From Opisthorchis felineus (Eukaryota; Platyhelminthes; Trematoda; Opisthorchiida; Opisthorchiidae): 64,000 nucleotides of DNA. The notes beneath the pieces are model-generated. The model did not search any database and was not told the DNA's origin. It saw only the letters and a program-made list of their open reading frames with translations. The DNA lies in the NCBI GenBank assembly GCA_004794785.1, contig SJOL01008373.1:23555-87554 (forward strand). Reading direction: 5' to 3'. Below are positions 1 to 11,499 of this stretch, piece by piece. A program made the position numbers and the translations under genes. Positions within the stretch are counted from its first letter, which is position 1. Each line of letters opens with the position of its first letter.

Positions 1-3000
1 TGCTCTCTGATAAATATGACGGTCAACTATGAACAACGTTCGACCTGAAATTTGGCTACATTACTATCTTACTGCTGGTACGATGTCAGACCATTCAGCA
101 TGTAATGGCCCGTACTAATCCAGGACCAGTAGTATGGAAGCGTAATTCTAGAGGAGATACACCGTGGCATCTTAGACTATAAATTCGTAGTGTAGGCGCA
201 ACATTAAAGAAAAGCGACCAGATCAACAGCGCTGGAATTCGCGTATTGAGGTCCAGTGTAGTCGAACTTAATTCACCTTACAGTGTTCCCTGTTAACAAT
301 AGCGTTCTAGAACTTCATTAATTTCTTCTGAGTCCAGTCCTAGCTTATGCCTCTGCAAATGGTTTGAAAGCTCAGTCGTGGGTAAGCGTTTACGCGAAAA
401 CTACAGCAAAAAAAATTAAAATGGCATCAACCAATTCAAAATATAGCCATTTTAAACGTAAGCCAATTTCTTCCACACTAGACCATGACCATTTTTCAAT
501 CTCCGTACGCCGACAACCTAACCACATTCGTCACTACTGTTAAAAATAAAAAACCCATAAGACATCGTTAGCGTTTTTAAACAAATCGTTAATGTAACTG
601 TTAAACCTAGCTTGACCTCATGATAATTCCCCCGTTCATTTGCTTACTCCGCCCGTGTATTTTTGATCCCCACTTGCTTTACTCATCTGTACCCGCCACT
701 CATCTTGCCGCAAAGGCCGTCCCGTCCGACACTTGTGAATTGGCATGTGTCTGTGCGTGAATGTGCTTAGCTGACGGATGCGCGTTCGTGTCCTGTTTGC
801 TGAGCCTACCCTTACTTGTTCTCTCATGAGTACCGTGTGATCGCACCGCCGATCAGAATCACGAGACTGTCGTCGGAAGTGATGCCGCAACCTCCACTAA
901 GGGGGCAACATTCCGCCCAACGTTGTTTGGTTTGCGGACGTTGACACTACACTGCACCGGTCAGTGACAGGCTGGTGCGCTTGTTGACACTACGCACGTG
1001 AACAGTTGAAGTTTGCTGTATAAATTTGTCTACCCTTGTGTAAATGGTACCGTAGACCTTCGAACCCAATTCTTCCTTTTGATATTTGGGATTGTCGAAC
1101 CCACGCGCCACTCAAAGTTCCGTATCGGGAACCTCCACAACACCAAAAACTGCCAGTTCATTTTTGGCGTCATACCCAAAACACTCTATTATCATCGGTA
1201 AAAACCCTAGTAAAAAAACAGTACCACTGCCTGAACCAAACTATCCTGCTGTCACTAAATTAGCCGTTCTTATGCGAATGCGGCAGCATGATAACCAAGT
1301 CTTGTAAAAATTTTCACCTTCACATGTGTCTACTGAATTCATCTTCTTTGCCATTTAAAGGCATTTCGGTATGACATGAGACAAAGGCAAAATCTTTGAC
1401 ATTTCAAATAGTTCCCTCTGTATTCCCTGAATGCCGATGAAACCTTCAAGGGAGTAGACAAAGCATTTAAAGCCGAAGTGAAACAAATAAGCCGCTTCTT
1501 AGCGAAATATACTCATTTGCAAACAAATTTGGCTTTGCAAGAGACTCACCTGGAACCCAGCTGAATCTCTTTTTTGTGATGTTTCAAGCTGCTTCTTGTT
1601 GATCGGTTACTATGCCTTCAAATAGAATACCGCAGTTCAGAATCCCTCAGGTAAATATACACCTTTCTCGGAGAAGTATTCACTTTCGAGCAAACCTCAC
1701 AGAATGGACCGGAGAGTAGGTGATCTGTCACAAAGTAAAGTGACATCCTCCATAATCATTAAGTTCGATCGGGGCTAGATACCGCGACTTTGAACAAGTC
1801 AGAATTTGTTAGTTATTATGAATGACATCAATTGCGTACAACAGTAATGCCACCGTACACAAACATATTACCATACAATAGTTGAATTAACGTGGATGAC
1901 GTAATGCATCACTCGACTAACCGAAGAATTGAAAGTGCTTGTCTGTACACATATGGTTTTAAACACTGCAATACTGCTACTGGACACGGAGCAAATGGGC
2001 TTATGTATGACATTGGGTTCAGTATGAGGAGAGCTGCCTGAAGTGATTATATGCTAATTCCTTCCAAACGGGTGGAAGAAGAATATCTTTGGAATTTAAG
2101 AAACCGGCTGATGCCGGTGGGAGGGAGAGGAACACTTCTTAAGGTCTCATCAGTCCCTCCATCTAGGTAAGGTTCCAAATTGTCACCGACCCAATCGATG
2201 GGCACGAGACGTGTCATAATTATTCGGATGCCACCCCCCCACTCAAACGAATGGCTCTGCTTTCAGCGGGATGCGAAACGGTAAGGCGAAGGACTTGAGT
2301 GTACGGATTTCGCTCCGAATGATTTTGACGAACCGTATCTAAGTCCTAAATTTCCGCGACACTTTAAAATTTTTGGCAGCTCAAATGAAGATTGTGTGTT
2401 TTCTGGCAATCATTTGCATTATCGCAGCACTCCCGATCTGTCATAGAGGGTTGTACAGAGAATCAAATAGATGCTTTGATTGCTCAATCTGCCTTTAGGC
2501 CAGCAACCATGATTACTTGTCTAAGTATGTCGAAGCTGGCTCCACATTGCTCACCGATAACCATAGATACTTCGGCCGGACAATTCTGATGACTAAGATG
2601 ACAAACTTACTCGAAATGCAGAACAGTTCGTTTTCGCTGCTATATACTGGTTTGTCTGATGGGTTTTTGTACACTTACTCTATTTCCGGAGAGACTGGAA
2701 CCAATAAAATACGGCAGAATATGTTTTAATGAACAAGCACAATTTTTTTTCAAAATACATACATTTGTTGTAGTTCTGTGGTGAATCTTTTGTACGCAAG
2801 ACAGGATGCTAATCAAGTCCCTCGGTAATTTGATTGTGCACTATGTAAGCATTTTCGAAGAAGGCGTCAATTTCTACGGGGCCGATTTTTCCCATTTTGG
2901 ACTGACCAAGTTTGGCCGTGATTATTCAGCCTGACGTGCAAACTACTCTTTACAATAGTACTGATTGGGCTTATTCCTCGTCTCATTGAACGCTATGTCT

Positions 3001-5840
3001 TACGTTAATCAAACTCATTGACTAACGACCATTAACCTGTGACGTACCTCTTCAGTAGATCCATTGGAAATCTCAGCATGGTCATCAACATCACTTTCAG
3101 GCGGCCGGAATGCTATCTCCTCATCAAGCGAATGCTTTTTGGCCTACTAAAGCAGAGACTCTCTTGCATGTACTTCGTCTTTAAAAATATGTGTGGGTCA
3201 GATTCCGGGACAAAATTTCGTCATGATGTTCTACCGCTATGTTGATAATTACCTTAGCAGCCAGGTCTTTTGCTTTGCTTGTTGCATATTCCAGTCCTGA
3301 ACGATGCACAAGCCTGAGTCAGCCAAACAAGCTAGTATGAAGCTTTGAAACACGCCAGTGGAAGCACTCGATTTTGAGTGACTGGGCCCAAAGATGAAGC
3401 TGGAATATTGGTAGTGTGAGGAGATTTGAGAATTTTCAACGGAGATTTCGTATTATAGTTGAAGCCACTCTTTGCTGAAAAGCCGAGAAGCACAGTACAA
3501 CTATTCCATCCTTATTGGGAATCATCAGCGATGTGCATCGGGTTTCTAACCAGCTATATCCTGCTTGGTAGTGTGACCACCTAACCATTCGGGTACGATC
3601 GGCTGATCAGCCGGTTGGTTAACTCGCACCTAGACGGGATATTTACTTACTTGTACGCTTACTTAGACTTACTTAGGCAGGAAAATTACCTAGACACCAC
3701 AAAGTTACCCAGCCATCTAACAACTGTAGGGGCCAAGGTCTGCAAATGAAATATCTGGTTAGTACGTGTGTAACGTGGACTTATGGGCTAGGTTTTAATC
3801 GTTCAGCTGGTTTGTGTCATTTAACCAATACTAAGACAAACTACGCAGCTTAACAGATGACGCATGCACAGATCAAATTACGATGCGCTAACACTGTATC
3901 CAAAAGGACCAGTGAACAAGAAGAATTTGTACTGTAGTTGGGGTAACTTTCACCCCATCTGAAACGGGGACCTGTGCCTCCTAACAGTTAAAGTTTAACG
4001 TTGTGGAAGCGATGCCCATGCAGGAATGACTGCTGCTAGGCATTATCATTGTTAGTGTTAATGGTCATCGCCGTATTACCTGTCAAGACGTGATAATTTG
4101 CCACCCTATCCGTCCAACCGTTTTTACTTTATACGAATGTACTGAAGGGGTGCCTTCTAAAATATTTCCTAAAACGGAAAGATTTAAAGTGTTATTAATG
4201 GAAAGGAGTCCCAAAACCCTTGTTCTACTTCAGCGACGAAAGTTACATGTAAAAGTTCATAACTGTTAGTTTTGTCACAGAGGGACTTTTGTTTCTGAAT
4301 GGAGGCAGATCGGACTGGGTCCATAGATGATTTCCATTTCTTACTTTTCTTCAAGAAGAATGCACCATTCGAGCGGTATGCCGGATGCCAGGAATGACAG
4401 ACCAGTTTTTAGAGGTGTCGCAAGAGTATGGAAGAGATTGGGCACTGTGGGTTGTTGGTTTGTAGTAGAAATATTGCAAATTACACAGCAGATTTATTGG
4501 ATGAACCTGGGTGACTGAAATCTAGGCATTACAAAGGAACAAGTGTAAGTCTAGCCAAAGTGATTTTCCTTGAGTTTTGGTTGACGGCAGTCAGATCATT
4601 TCGGTTGTAGGTGCACCTATCGACCATGCATGTTAAGTATTCAGTGGGAAAATGTGACTCGTGTTTGTGTGGTGATGCGACCCGGACATAATCGTCGTCG
4701 TTAGATCTGGTGACGAACAGTCATGCTGATAGTTGTGAATTTGACAAAATATTGTTATGCACGCATATGACGATTTTATCATAAGATGTGCATGCCATCA
4801 AAATTGACTCTATAGCTCTCGGTCAGTAAATATGGTATGGCCACTGAGATTAGCTAGAGATTCTCAGAGTAAGGCGGTAAATTCCTCATGCAGATGCTGT
4901 CGCAATTATAGCAATCGATATTCTAGTCATAGTTGCTCCTCTCTTGTGTTTTAAAGAGGACGTTGGGGCTACCTGGTTACCCCCGCAGGTGCTCATTATT
5001 GGAAGTCGTGCTAATTCAAGGTTGGATAGCGCCTGCTGATTACTTTATGCTGTGTGCTGCCGGCCAAGAAGCTGGACTCATACACAAGTACAACAGGAAG
5101 TATCTATCGCTCTTAAACTCGCACAACGTTCCCTACAGAAACGACTAGTTCATATCAAGGACTCTCACAGAGACTGGATGATTGGACCAGCTGTGTCTAC
5201 AACATCTGCGTCGACTTTGACTCCACTTTCTTCGAGTAACCCACTAGACGATTGATGGTTCTAATCAGTAGACAAAGCAAACTCTAGTGATTGTGAAGGC
5301 GAATTGAAACAGCCGAAGCCGTGTTTAATAATTTTCGTCTGATACGCAAAAATTGGTACTGAGTGTACTCGGTATGAAATACAGAATTCCCATTCCAGGT
5401 GAACACATTGGTCGGTTGACGAATGCGAACCTGAGCTCATCCACGATGAATGTGTCGTGGAGAGCACTGAGTAATCGGCGTGCAGGCATCTCACTAGATG
5501 CGTCACCTATAAATGGGAAGCTAAAAAATAACTGGTCCTTTTAAAAAGATAAAAAATTTTATCTTGCTAGTTATACGACACGTTTTTTTATCGAGACCTG
5601 TATCAGAATAGCCGCTTTTACGTCTTAATAGAAATAAACACCAGCCGAAGACATTCTATGGAATAAAGTTTGCAGGTCCATGTGTCAAACCTTTGACCAG
5701 ATTTCACTTTCTTTTGATGAAACAATGCCTAAAAAGTGCATCTAATGACCGACCCACTTGGATTTACGATAGACAGTCGGTAACGGTATTTCATTTCCGT
5801 AGCTTTTCAGCTAAGCATCCAAGCATGAGATAACACTTCG
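1..5840. other. Gene-poor AT-rich stretch, nothing recognised
   Basis: No open frame in this stretch exceeds about 95 codons and none resembles a family I know. I saw no convincing splice-linked exons, RNA gene or complete repeat. A short run of degenerate ACTTACT-like units lies near 3,646-3,680. It may be intergenic DNA or intron of a gene outside the window. Confidence 0.5.
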
Positions 5841-6051
5841 TTGTTGATTTTAGCGGGCAAAGGTGTTGAAAGTACTAACCACTTGGTCTATCCCAATTGT
5901 TCTAGACCGCAAGTCGAAAATATCATCCATACAGCGTTGGTAAATAGAGCACTCTCGTGTGCTGGTACAACCCTACACATATCCATGAATACAGGGTCAA
6001 GCGTTGAGGCCAAAGCTACTCCGTCAGTCTCTCATTATAAGTCCTCGCTCA

Positions 6052-6291
6052 CCTAAAGTTCATGGATCTGTACATCCACTGTGTCCGATTTTAAAGATGT
6101 GTGGATCACCCCCTCACTGCATCGCGCAGTGGATAGCTAAAATCATGGAACCTATAGGCACAGAATCGATCCCACAGAGTCTACGCGATAAGTTTCATTT
6201 TGTCCAGGTATTCCAAGACCTGAACGTTTCGAAAGAAGACATGTTATCTACTGAGGCCTTCCACCTGTTAACTAGCGTGCCTCGTCCCTGA
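6052..6291 (+). mobile_element. Penelope-like reverse transcriptase fragment (decayed)
   Basis: The open frame here reads as a short reverse-transcriptase piece with the order seen in Penelope-like elements: a proline-rich start (HPLCPIL), then GSPPHCIAQWIAKIMEPI, then a helix ending in a degraded 'LSTEAFHLLTSVP' where Penelope-like RTs usually have a 'SFDVTSLFTSIP'-type motif A. The catalytic aspartate position is altered (TEAF), so this copy is dead. The frame opens at 6,004, but the first 16 or so codons look unrelated. No YIG endonuclease or further RT motifs follow. The call rests on remembered family motifs, so it is moderate; another RT class is possible. Confidence 0.5.
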
Positions 6292-9192
6292 CCTTTAGCC
6301 TTTTCGTTGATTATTTAGTTTGACGAAGATGGTAGCTTCCTCTTCCAACTAACGCTTGTTTCCCCGATATACCAGCTTTTTCAGTCGATCAATGAGTCAA
6401 ATTTTCGGACTGTTAGCTAAACCTTCATTTTGGTAGCAGCACTCTTACGGTCACCAGCTTTTCCTGAATTTCTCAGCTGCCTTTGAACTTAAAACTAGGT
6501 GGTCAGTGTAAGACAGTAGCATCGACGGTAAAATTTCTTGCGAATAAAGTGGTGATCGGTTTGAACACCATACGTCTTAGTTCCTCAGACCTCGCCTAGA
6601 TCTGCCCAGCAGTCTCGTTGCCATGACACTACCGATCGTATTTAGCCCAGAGTAGTACTACCTTCAGTTGCAAACTACATCTTTATCTTGTCTACTTCGG
6701 GGACAGGAAATGAACAGAGACAACTCCACATAACTCCACAATCAAAGTACTTGTTTTTTGTCACATTGGCTGACAAAGAACTTTAGTACAATATTTTTAA
6801 TCCTGGCCACTGTAATATAAACACACACTGTTACATGGAAAGGCTGGCCATTAGTTTCCTTGCTTTCAAATTCCTAATGAACAAGCTTACTGTGATTTAT
6901 AGCCCTTGCTTAAATATGAGGATTGGTGTGAAATTCCAAGAAACCGAAGTTTCTACCCGTGACACCCTAGTTTAAGCCCAGGTACCAAGCTCGAGCAGAA
7001 AATGATATCTCCAAAATCAGGTAAAGATATAATGAGCGAGAGCCTCATTCACTAATTTGATCTTATTTTTATTGCTTAATGATCCGAATTAGACAGTTCT
7101 ACTCGTGCAATATGCGACCTCTGATCGTAAACTTTTGGCAGGGCGCATCTCTCGTCATTCTCTGAGCCGATACTCTGACACTAGGGTGACTGCTCGCCAA
7201 ATAGTTCGAGTTTGTATGCCCTGGTGTACCTGAACATGGCGATCAAAATACTTTGTAAGTATACGTTGTAAGACATTGTCGGTACTGATAACTAGCTCAA
7301 AGCAGTGGGAAAAGTACTGAAAAAAAGAGGTGAATGCCACCATAGAGTACTATACTCTCGTGAGAAACTGACGGTCCGCTGAAGTGAGATGTTTTACCGA
7401 GCTGGTATACCGTTATAGAGTGTTTACTACATGGACTGCACAAACAGAAAACAGATAAACACAGTTTTGTAATACCCCAACCGCCTCTATTGATTTCTCA
7501 GGTCCTCTCAGAAATTCTCGCACCTAACGCATACGCCAGTTTACAAGCTGTCCAATGCGGGTGAACACCAAAGACTGCACCTTGGAGGTTTGGTTTACTC
7601 ATATTTCACCCCGCTCATTTTTGGCTTAGTTAGCGTTACGTATAGGCACAAAGTTACTAACGGGATAGCTAAAACTCTGACAAATAAAATGTCTTCAAAA
7701 TACGGCTATGGGAAAACTGGACTACGCTGGATGTGACAACCGTTACTCAATATCCTTAATTGCCAGAAATTAAGATTTTTCCTAATCATAGAGAGACAAA
7801 TCCATGTGCCGCATCTAATACATGCTTTCATTCTGAGGTTTACCGCTGCTGAAACCAGGCGCTGTTCATCCACTGTATCTGCCCCCTGTCTGAAAAATTC
7901 TGTAATCTATTAATCTGACCTTAGAAGTGCGTAGCTAGCTACTACTGGAAATAAAATTCCACCCTTTCTAAAACGCAGTAGTGCTCGTCGTACTTTTTGA
8001 GAACCACTAACGTAACCAAAATCCGGCGAAATTTTTATCGTAATCAGTCTAAACCCAGTCAAAATTCGAACACATGAAAGATCAGAACAGGGCCGACCAG
8101 GATGGAATTCACCAAAACTCTTCGAGTTTAGTCGTACATCAAAACCAGCCACTACGGAATCAGGTCAGTCTCCGAACCACCGGTAAAAACATAAGAGTGA
8201 GGGAGGGGTCGAGTGAGATTTGTGGCATTTTTTATTTCGTTTTTTGGTCTGACTTTTCATTGAAGATTTATTTTAAATTGTTTAAGCAGCCAATCAGTAT
8301 TCCAACTTAGGACCTTGGAGGAATGAAAATGGTATTGCTCCGAGCCTTGATAGACCATTATAACCCACGTCCTGTGTACGCACATTATTCTCTTGAAGTC
8401 TACCGGATTTCCTCAATGTTGTTTACACGGGGATGTTATCCAGTTAACTCAGGTTTAACCGTGAAGTCCCACACACTGTGATGATACTGGGTCAACATTC
8501 TTCCAAGAACGGTGCGAAACAGCAAAGGCCAGTTCACATACGTCCGGAGTAGGCAACTATCTCACTCAGCTAACTAAATTTACACGTTAGTAAATATTAG
8601 CTAATCCCAACGACCAGACTTTGGTCAGGTCAGTCTTTCACAACATTTGATGGACAAAATCCGGTGTAACCAAAGGGCCGTTTGGCAAATCACAATAGTT
8701 TGAGAGTTGTATCGGCTCTAGCGTAAAGTACGTTACCGGACATATTGCCAAATATGGTTTCAAATCACGGTTCAAACGTTCTACCAAAGTTAACTAGCCC
8801 TCGTGAATTTCTCAAAAGCATCAGCTTTGTACCCCTTCCCCCAGGCCTTGACTGATCTATCACAAACTACCGACTCATCTCACAAGTGTTTCGCTTGCTG
8901 CATGCTCAGAAAATTTTACTAGCATGGAACCCAAGAGGAACAAGCCATCTTTTCAGTAATATTATGTGAAATCGATTGCGAGTTACCTTAGTCAATTGTG
9001 TAACATTCAGTGTTGTCAAAAGAATGGTGTGCGCCATATGTCTTTGAATTACACAATAAAGGTGGAGTTCATTCACCTTTATGGGTCAAGCTCGATGTTG
9101 CGAGCGACGTCGAATCCGGAAAATTGTGTTCAGACTAACAATTCAGTAGGTGAATTTGCAGTTGGTCCGCATCGACTGTGAACCAACCGTTC
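6292..9192. other. Stretch with no recognised gene
   Basis: Only short frames (up to about 80 codons) occur here, on both strands, and none shows a motif I recognise. It separates the Penelope-like scrap from the 3' side of the first 229-codon gene. Confidence 0.45.
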
Positions 9193-9198
9193 TTTATT
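9193..9198 (-). promoter_or_regulatory. Possible polyadenylation signal of the 9.3-kb gene
   Basis: AATAAA on the minus strand lies about 70 bases past the stop codon of the 229-codon gene that ends at 9,266. Position and sequence fit a eukaryotic polyadenylation signal, but the hexamer is common in AT-rich DNA. Confidence 0.4.
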
Positions 9199-9265
9199 AC
9201 GTTTGGTTTGACAGTCAAATTTGTTTTGAAAACAGACTGCTATCCGTTAACTCTTGGACGTTCTG

Positions 9266-9955
9266 TTAAGTCGTCTTACCGGTATCGGGGGAAAGTGTAT
9301 CCTTTGTATCCTTTGGTAGACGACTATCACTCTCCTCAAACAGAGCAGCCTGTTGCGTAAAAAATCCTCGATGTGCCGAGGTAAAATCGACCAATAATTT
9401 CCCGCGGGCAAGACAAGATGTTGATCGTCTTTTCCGAAAGAAAGGCAAAATAATTGCTTGCACCAGTAGGTCTACTGTAATTTTAGGATCTTTTGTTTCA
9501 GTACTCAGAGCTTTCGCCAATTCCGGTATGAAGCGATCAATGTACAGGTCAACGGACATCCGAAGCCGTGCGCTAGAGACCGCGAAAAAGGTGGAGCTGT
9601 GTATACCAGCAAAAACAATGAAAGGCAGGCCGCTGTCCTTGAGGTAGCTCGCAACATTAACTGCAACCAGTATCAATAGGGATGTGCGTTCATTGATAAT
9701 ACCAGCAAATCTTCCGCTAGGTGTAGAAAAGTAGAATATCATGCCTTTTAAAGCCCCTTTTATCACATCAGCATCTTTTAATGAGCATATTGTACGAAAG
9801 TGGCTTGATATGCCGTATTTCAAAAAATGTGGTAAATTTTGCAGAGCCGTTCCGGTGAGCGAAGCTGACTTCTCTTCAAGCACGTTTGGTGTTACTCTGC
9901 TTACGCTAGGCGGAGCGCGCGTATGAGTAGATCTGCCCGTCATGACACTCAGCAA
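9266..9955 (-). CDS. Uncharacterised single-exon protein, 229 aa, paralog of the 17.6-18.3 kb gene
   Basis: I do not recognise this protein. It is an unbroken 229-codon frame, far longer than other frames nearby, and it is clearly related to the frame at 17,567-18,256. From residue 67 (GALK) for about 138 residues the two align without gaps, with roughly 50 identities counted by eye. Shared blocks include ERTSL (89-93), F.G.H..TF...S near 115-127, VDLYIDRFIPELA (135-147), LPFF, and VDF near the end. The first 66 residues differ and look unstructured. There is no signal peptide, membrane segment or coiled coil that I can see. Translation could start at M1 or M5. No splice sites are needed to explain the frame. 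Conservation of the core with divergent tails suggests a functional protein family rather than chance; a retrocopy origin or an old element-encoded protein are alternatives. Confidence 0.65.
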   Translation of the reverse strand: MLSVMTGRSTHTRAPPSVSRVTPNVLEEKSASLTGTALQNLPHFLKYGISSHFRTICSLKDADVIKGALKGMIFYFSTPSGRFAGIINERTSLLILVAVNVASYLKDSGLPFIVFAGIHSSTFFAVSSARLRMSVDLYIDRFIPELAKALSTETKDPKITVDLLVQAIILPFFRKRRSTSCLARGKLLVDFTSAHRGFFTQQAALFEESDSRLPKDTKDTLSPDTGKTT

Positions 9956-11150
9956 TCAGAAATTCGGCGTATTTCACCACTGTCTCACATTTGCCTAATC
10001 GTTCTGTGCGAATAACCGTCTGACAATTTTCAAAGTGTGACAAATCGATCGAAGACACGTGGAAGTCGGGTTTAGAGGAATCATACGGGTGGCTATTTTT
10101 TTTCTAATAAGCAGACCTATAATAAGAAGACCTATATGACTGCATTGTTTTAAGCTAATTTCGCCTAAAAGATAATCGGAGGATGATCTACCACTCTACA
10201 ACAAGGTTCCTGGTTTCCACTCGGCTTTTAGTAACGTGGAATTTTTTCGCGCTTTCTTCATCATATCACTTTGTCAACGACAAATAGTGAATTCTTAATG
10301 ACTGGCTGTAGAATATTTTCCCCCTTGCCTTTTTAGATGAGTTTTCATAATGAAGGCATTCAACGGCCGGGTTTTGACATTTGGTTTTGAAGAAGCCAGA
10401 TCAAGTATTTGTTTGAACCTAAGCTTCTAATGACACACGGGATATAATTCCATTAGCTAAGTAGTACTGAATGAATCACTCAATGATAGACTGATTACGT
10501 GGGAGGAAAACTTTATCGAATCTAGCCTTTGGGCATTGAACTAATTAGAACCTACTCTGTTCATATCAGTAGGGTTTGGTTGACTCACTCCATACTGCAG
10601 ACGTTTCTTCTTGCACTGCTGGGTCAATTAACAACCGGAAGTCCCCCTTCAATAATTTTACACTTGTTGAACAAAAGCATCTATTAAGAGTTCTTGTAGG
10701 CAAAAATGGTAAAAGACTCTCATTTCGAATAGCCTGATCGATCACTGTGCACTTCTGTAGGTGTTAATTGAGAATTATATACCAATGCTTTTTGATGGTA
10801 TAGGCACAAATGGGAATTACATGAATTTGCACGCGCAGTAGAGTCTTCAGGGCGAAGATAGCAATATGAAATGATACACGTACTTTCTATCCGAACTTGG
10901 GCCATTCAGCCAAATTTTTTCCAACAATTTTTCGATAAGCAATTATTTCTAACGACGAATGTAATTTCTGCTTGCTCAGGCCGCCATAGTGATGTCCAGA
11001 ATCATGGAGGTTATACTAGCGGACGCGATCATGTATATTATTCAAAACAATCCACCAACCCAGCTCCACAAAAACATGACCACCGAAATCATTATTCATG
11101 CACGTCCTCGTCCTCGGCTAGGACGACGTATACTGAGTCGATGTTCTTGT
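9956..11150. other. Stretch with no recognised gene
   Basis: Upstream (5') side of the minus-strand 229-codon gene. I see no clear TATA element at a sensible distance and no coding segment with recognisable motifs. Confidence 0.4.
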
Positions 11151-11152
11151 AG

Positions 11153-11497
11153 GTGGCTGCGTTATCGTTTCTGACCACCTATGGCCTAGGCGGCTGGCTT
11201 CGCGAAATTCCTCGCGGGAAATCTCAGAAAGTATATGTTCGCAAGATACTGTTAGGATTAATGTGTCTGTGTTTTGGCTTAGTACAGGAGTCGCTTCTGG
11301 GTTTTAAAATATTTTTATTACTGATCAGCCACCTGGTTTCCGTATTTATGCAGGGATCTCCACTGTTTGCTGACGACTTAAAAATCTCAGCAGGGGCACA
11401 TATCTTCGGAGAACGGTCGTTTTCCTTGGATAGAAGTTCGGTACTGGCAGAAACGTTGCGATTCGAAGACAGGAACATTTATCCGGAGGCGGACTGA
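11153..11497 (+). mobile_element. Jockey/CR1-type LINE reverse transcriptase fragment
   Basis: A 114-codon frame carries the RT palm region of a non-LTR retrotransposon. The block YGLGGWLREI followed by KSQKVYV fits the segment before motif B. VQESLLGFKIFLLLISHL is a decayed version of the usual PQGS.LGP..FLL..NDL. PLFADDLKIS is an intact motif C with the FADD catalytic pair. The frame diverges after that and stops. It is a short dead fragment with no endonuclease or 3' tail visible next to it. Confidence 0.62.
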
Positions 11498-11499
11498 CC

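Noticed and set aside
10871..11174. Frames of 93 and 61 codons before the LINE scrap
   Set aside because: No RT motifs and no known domain; probably chance.
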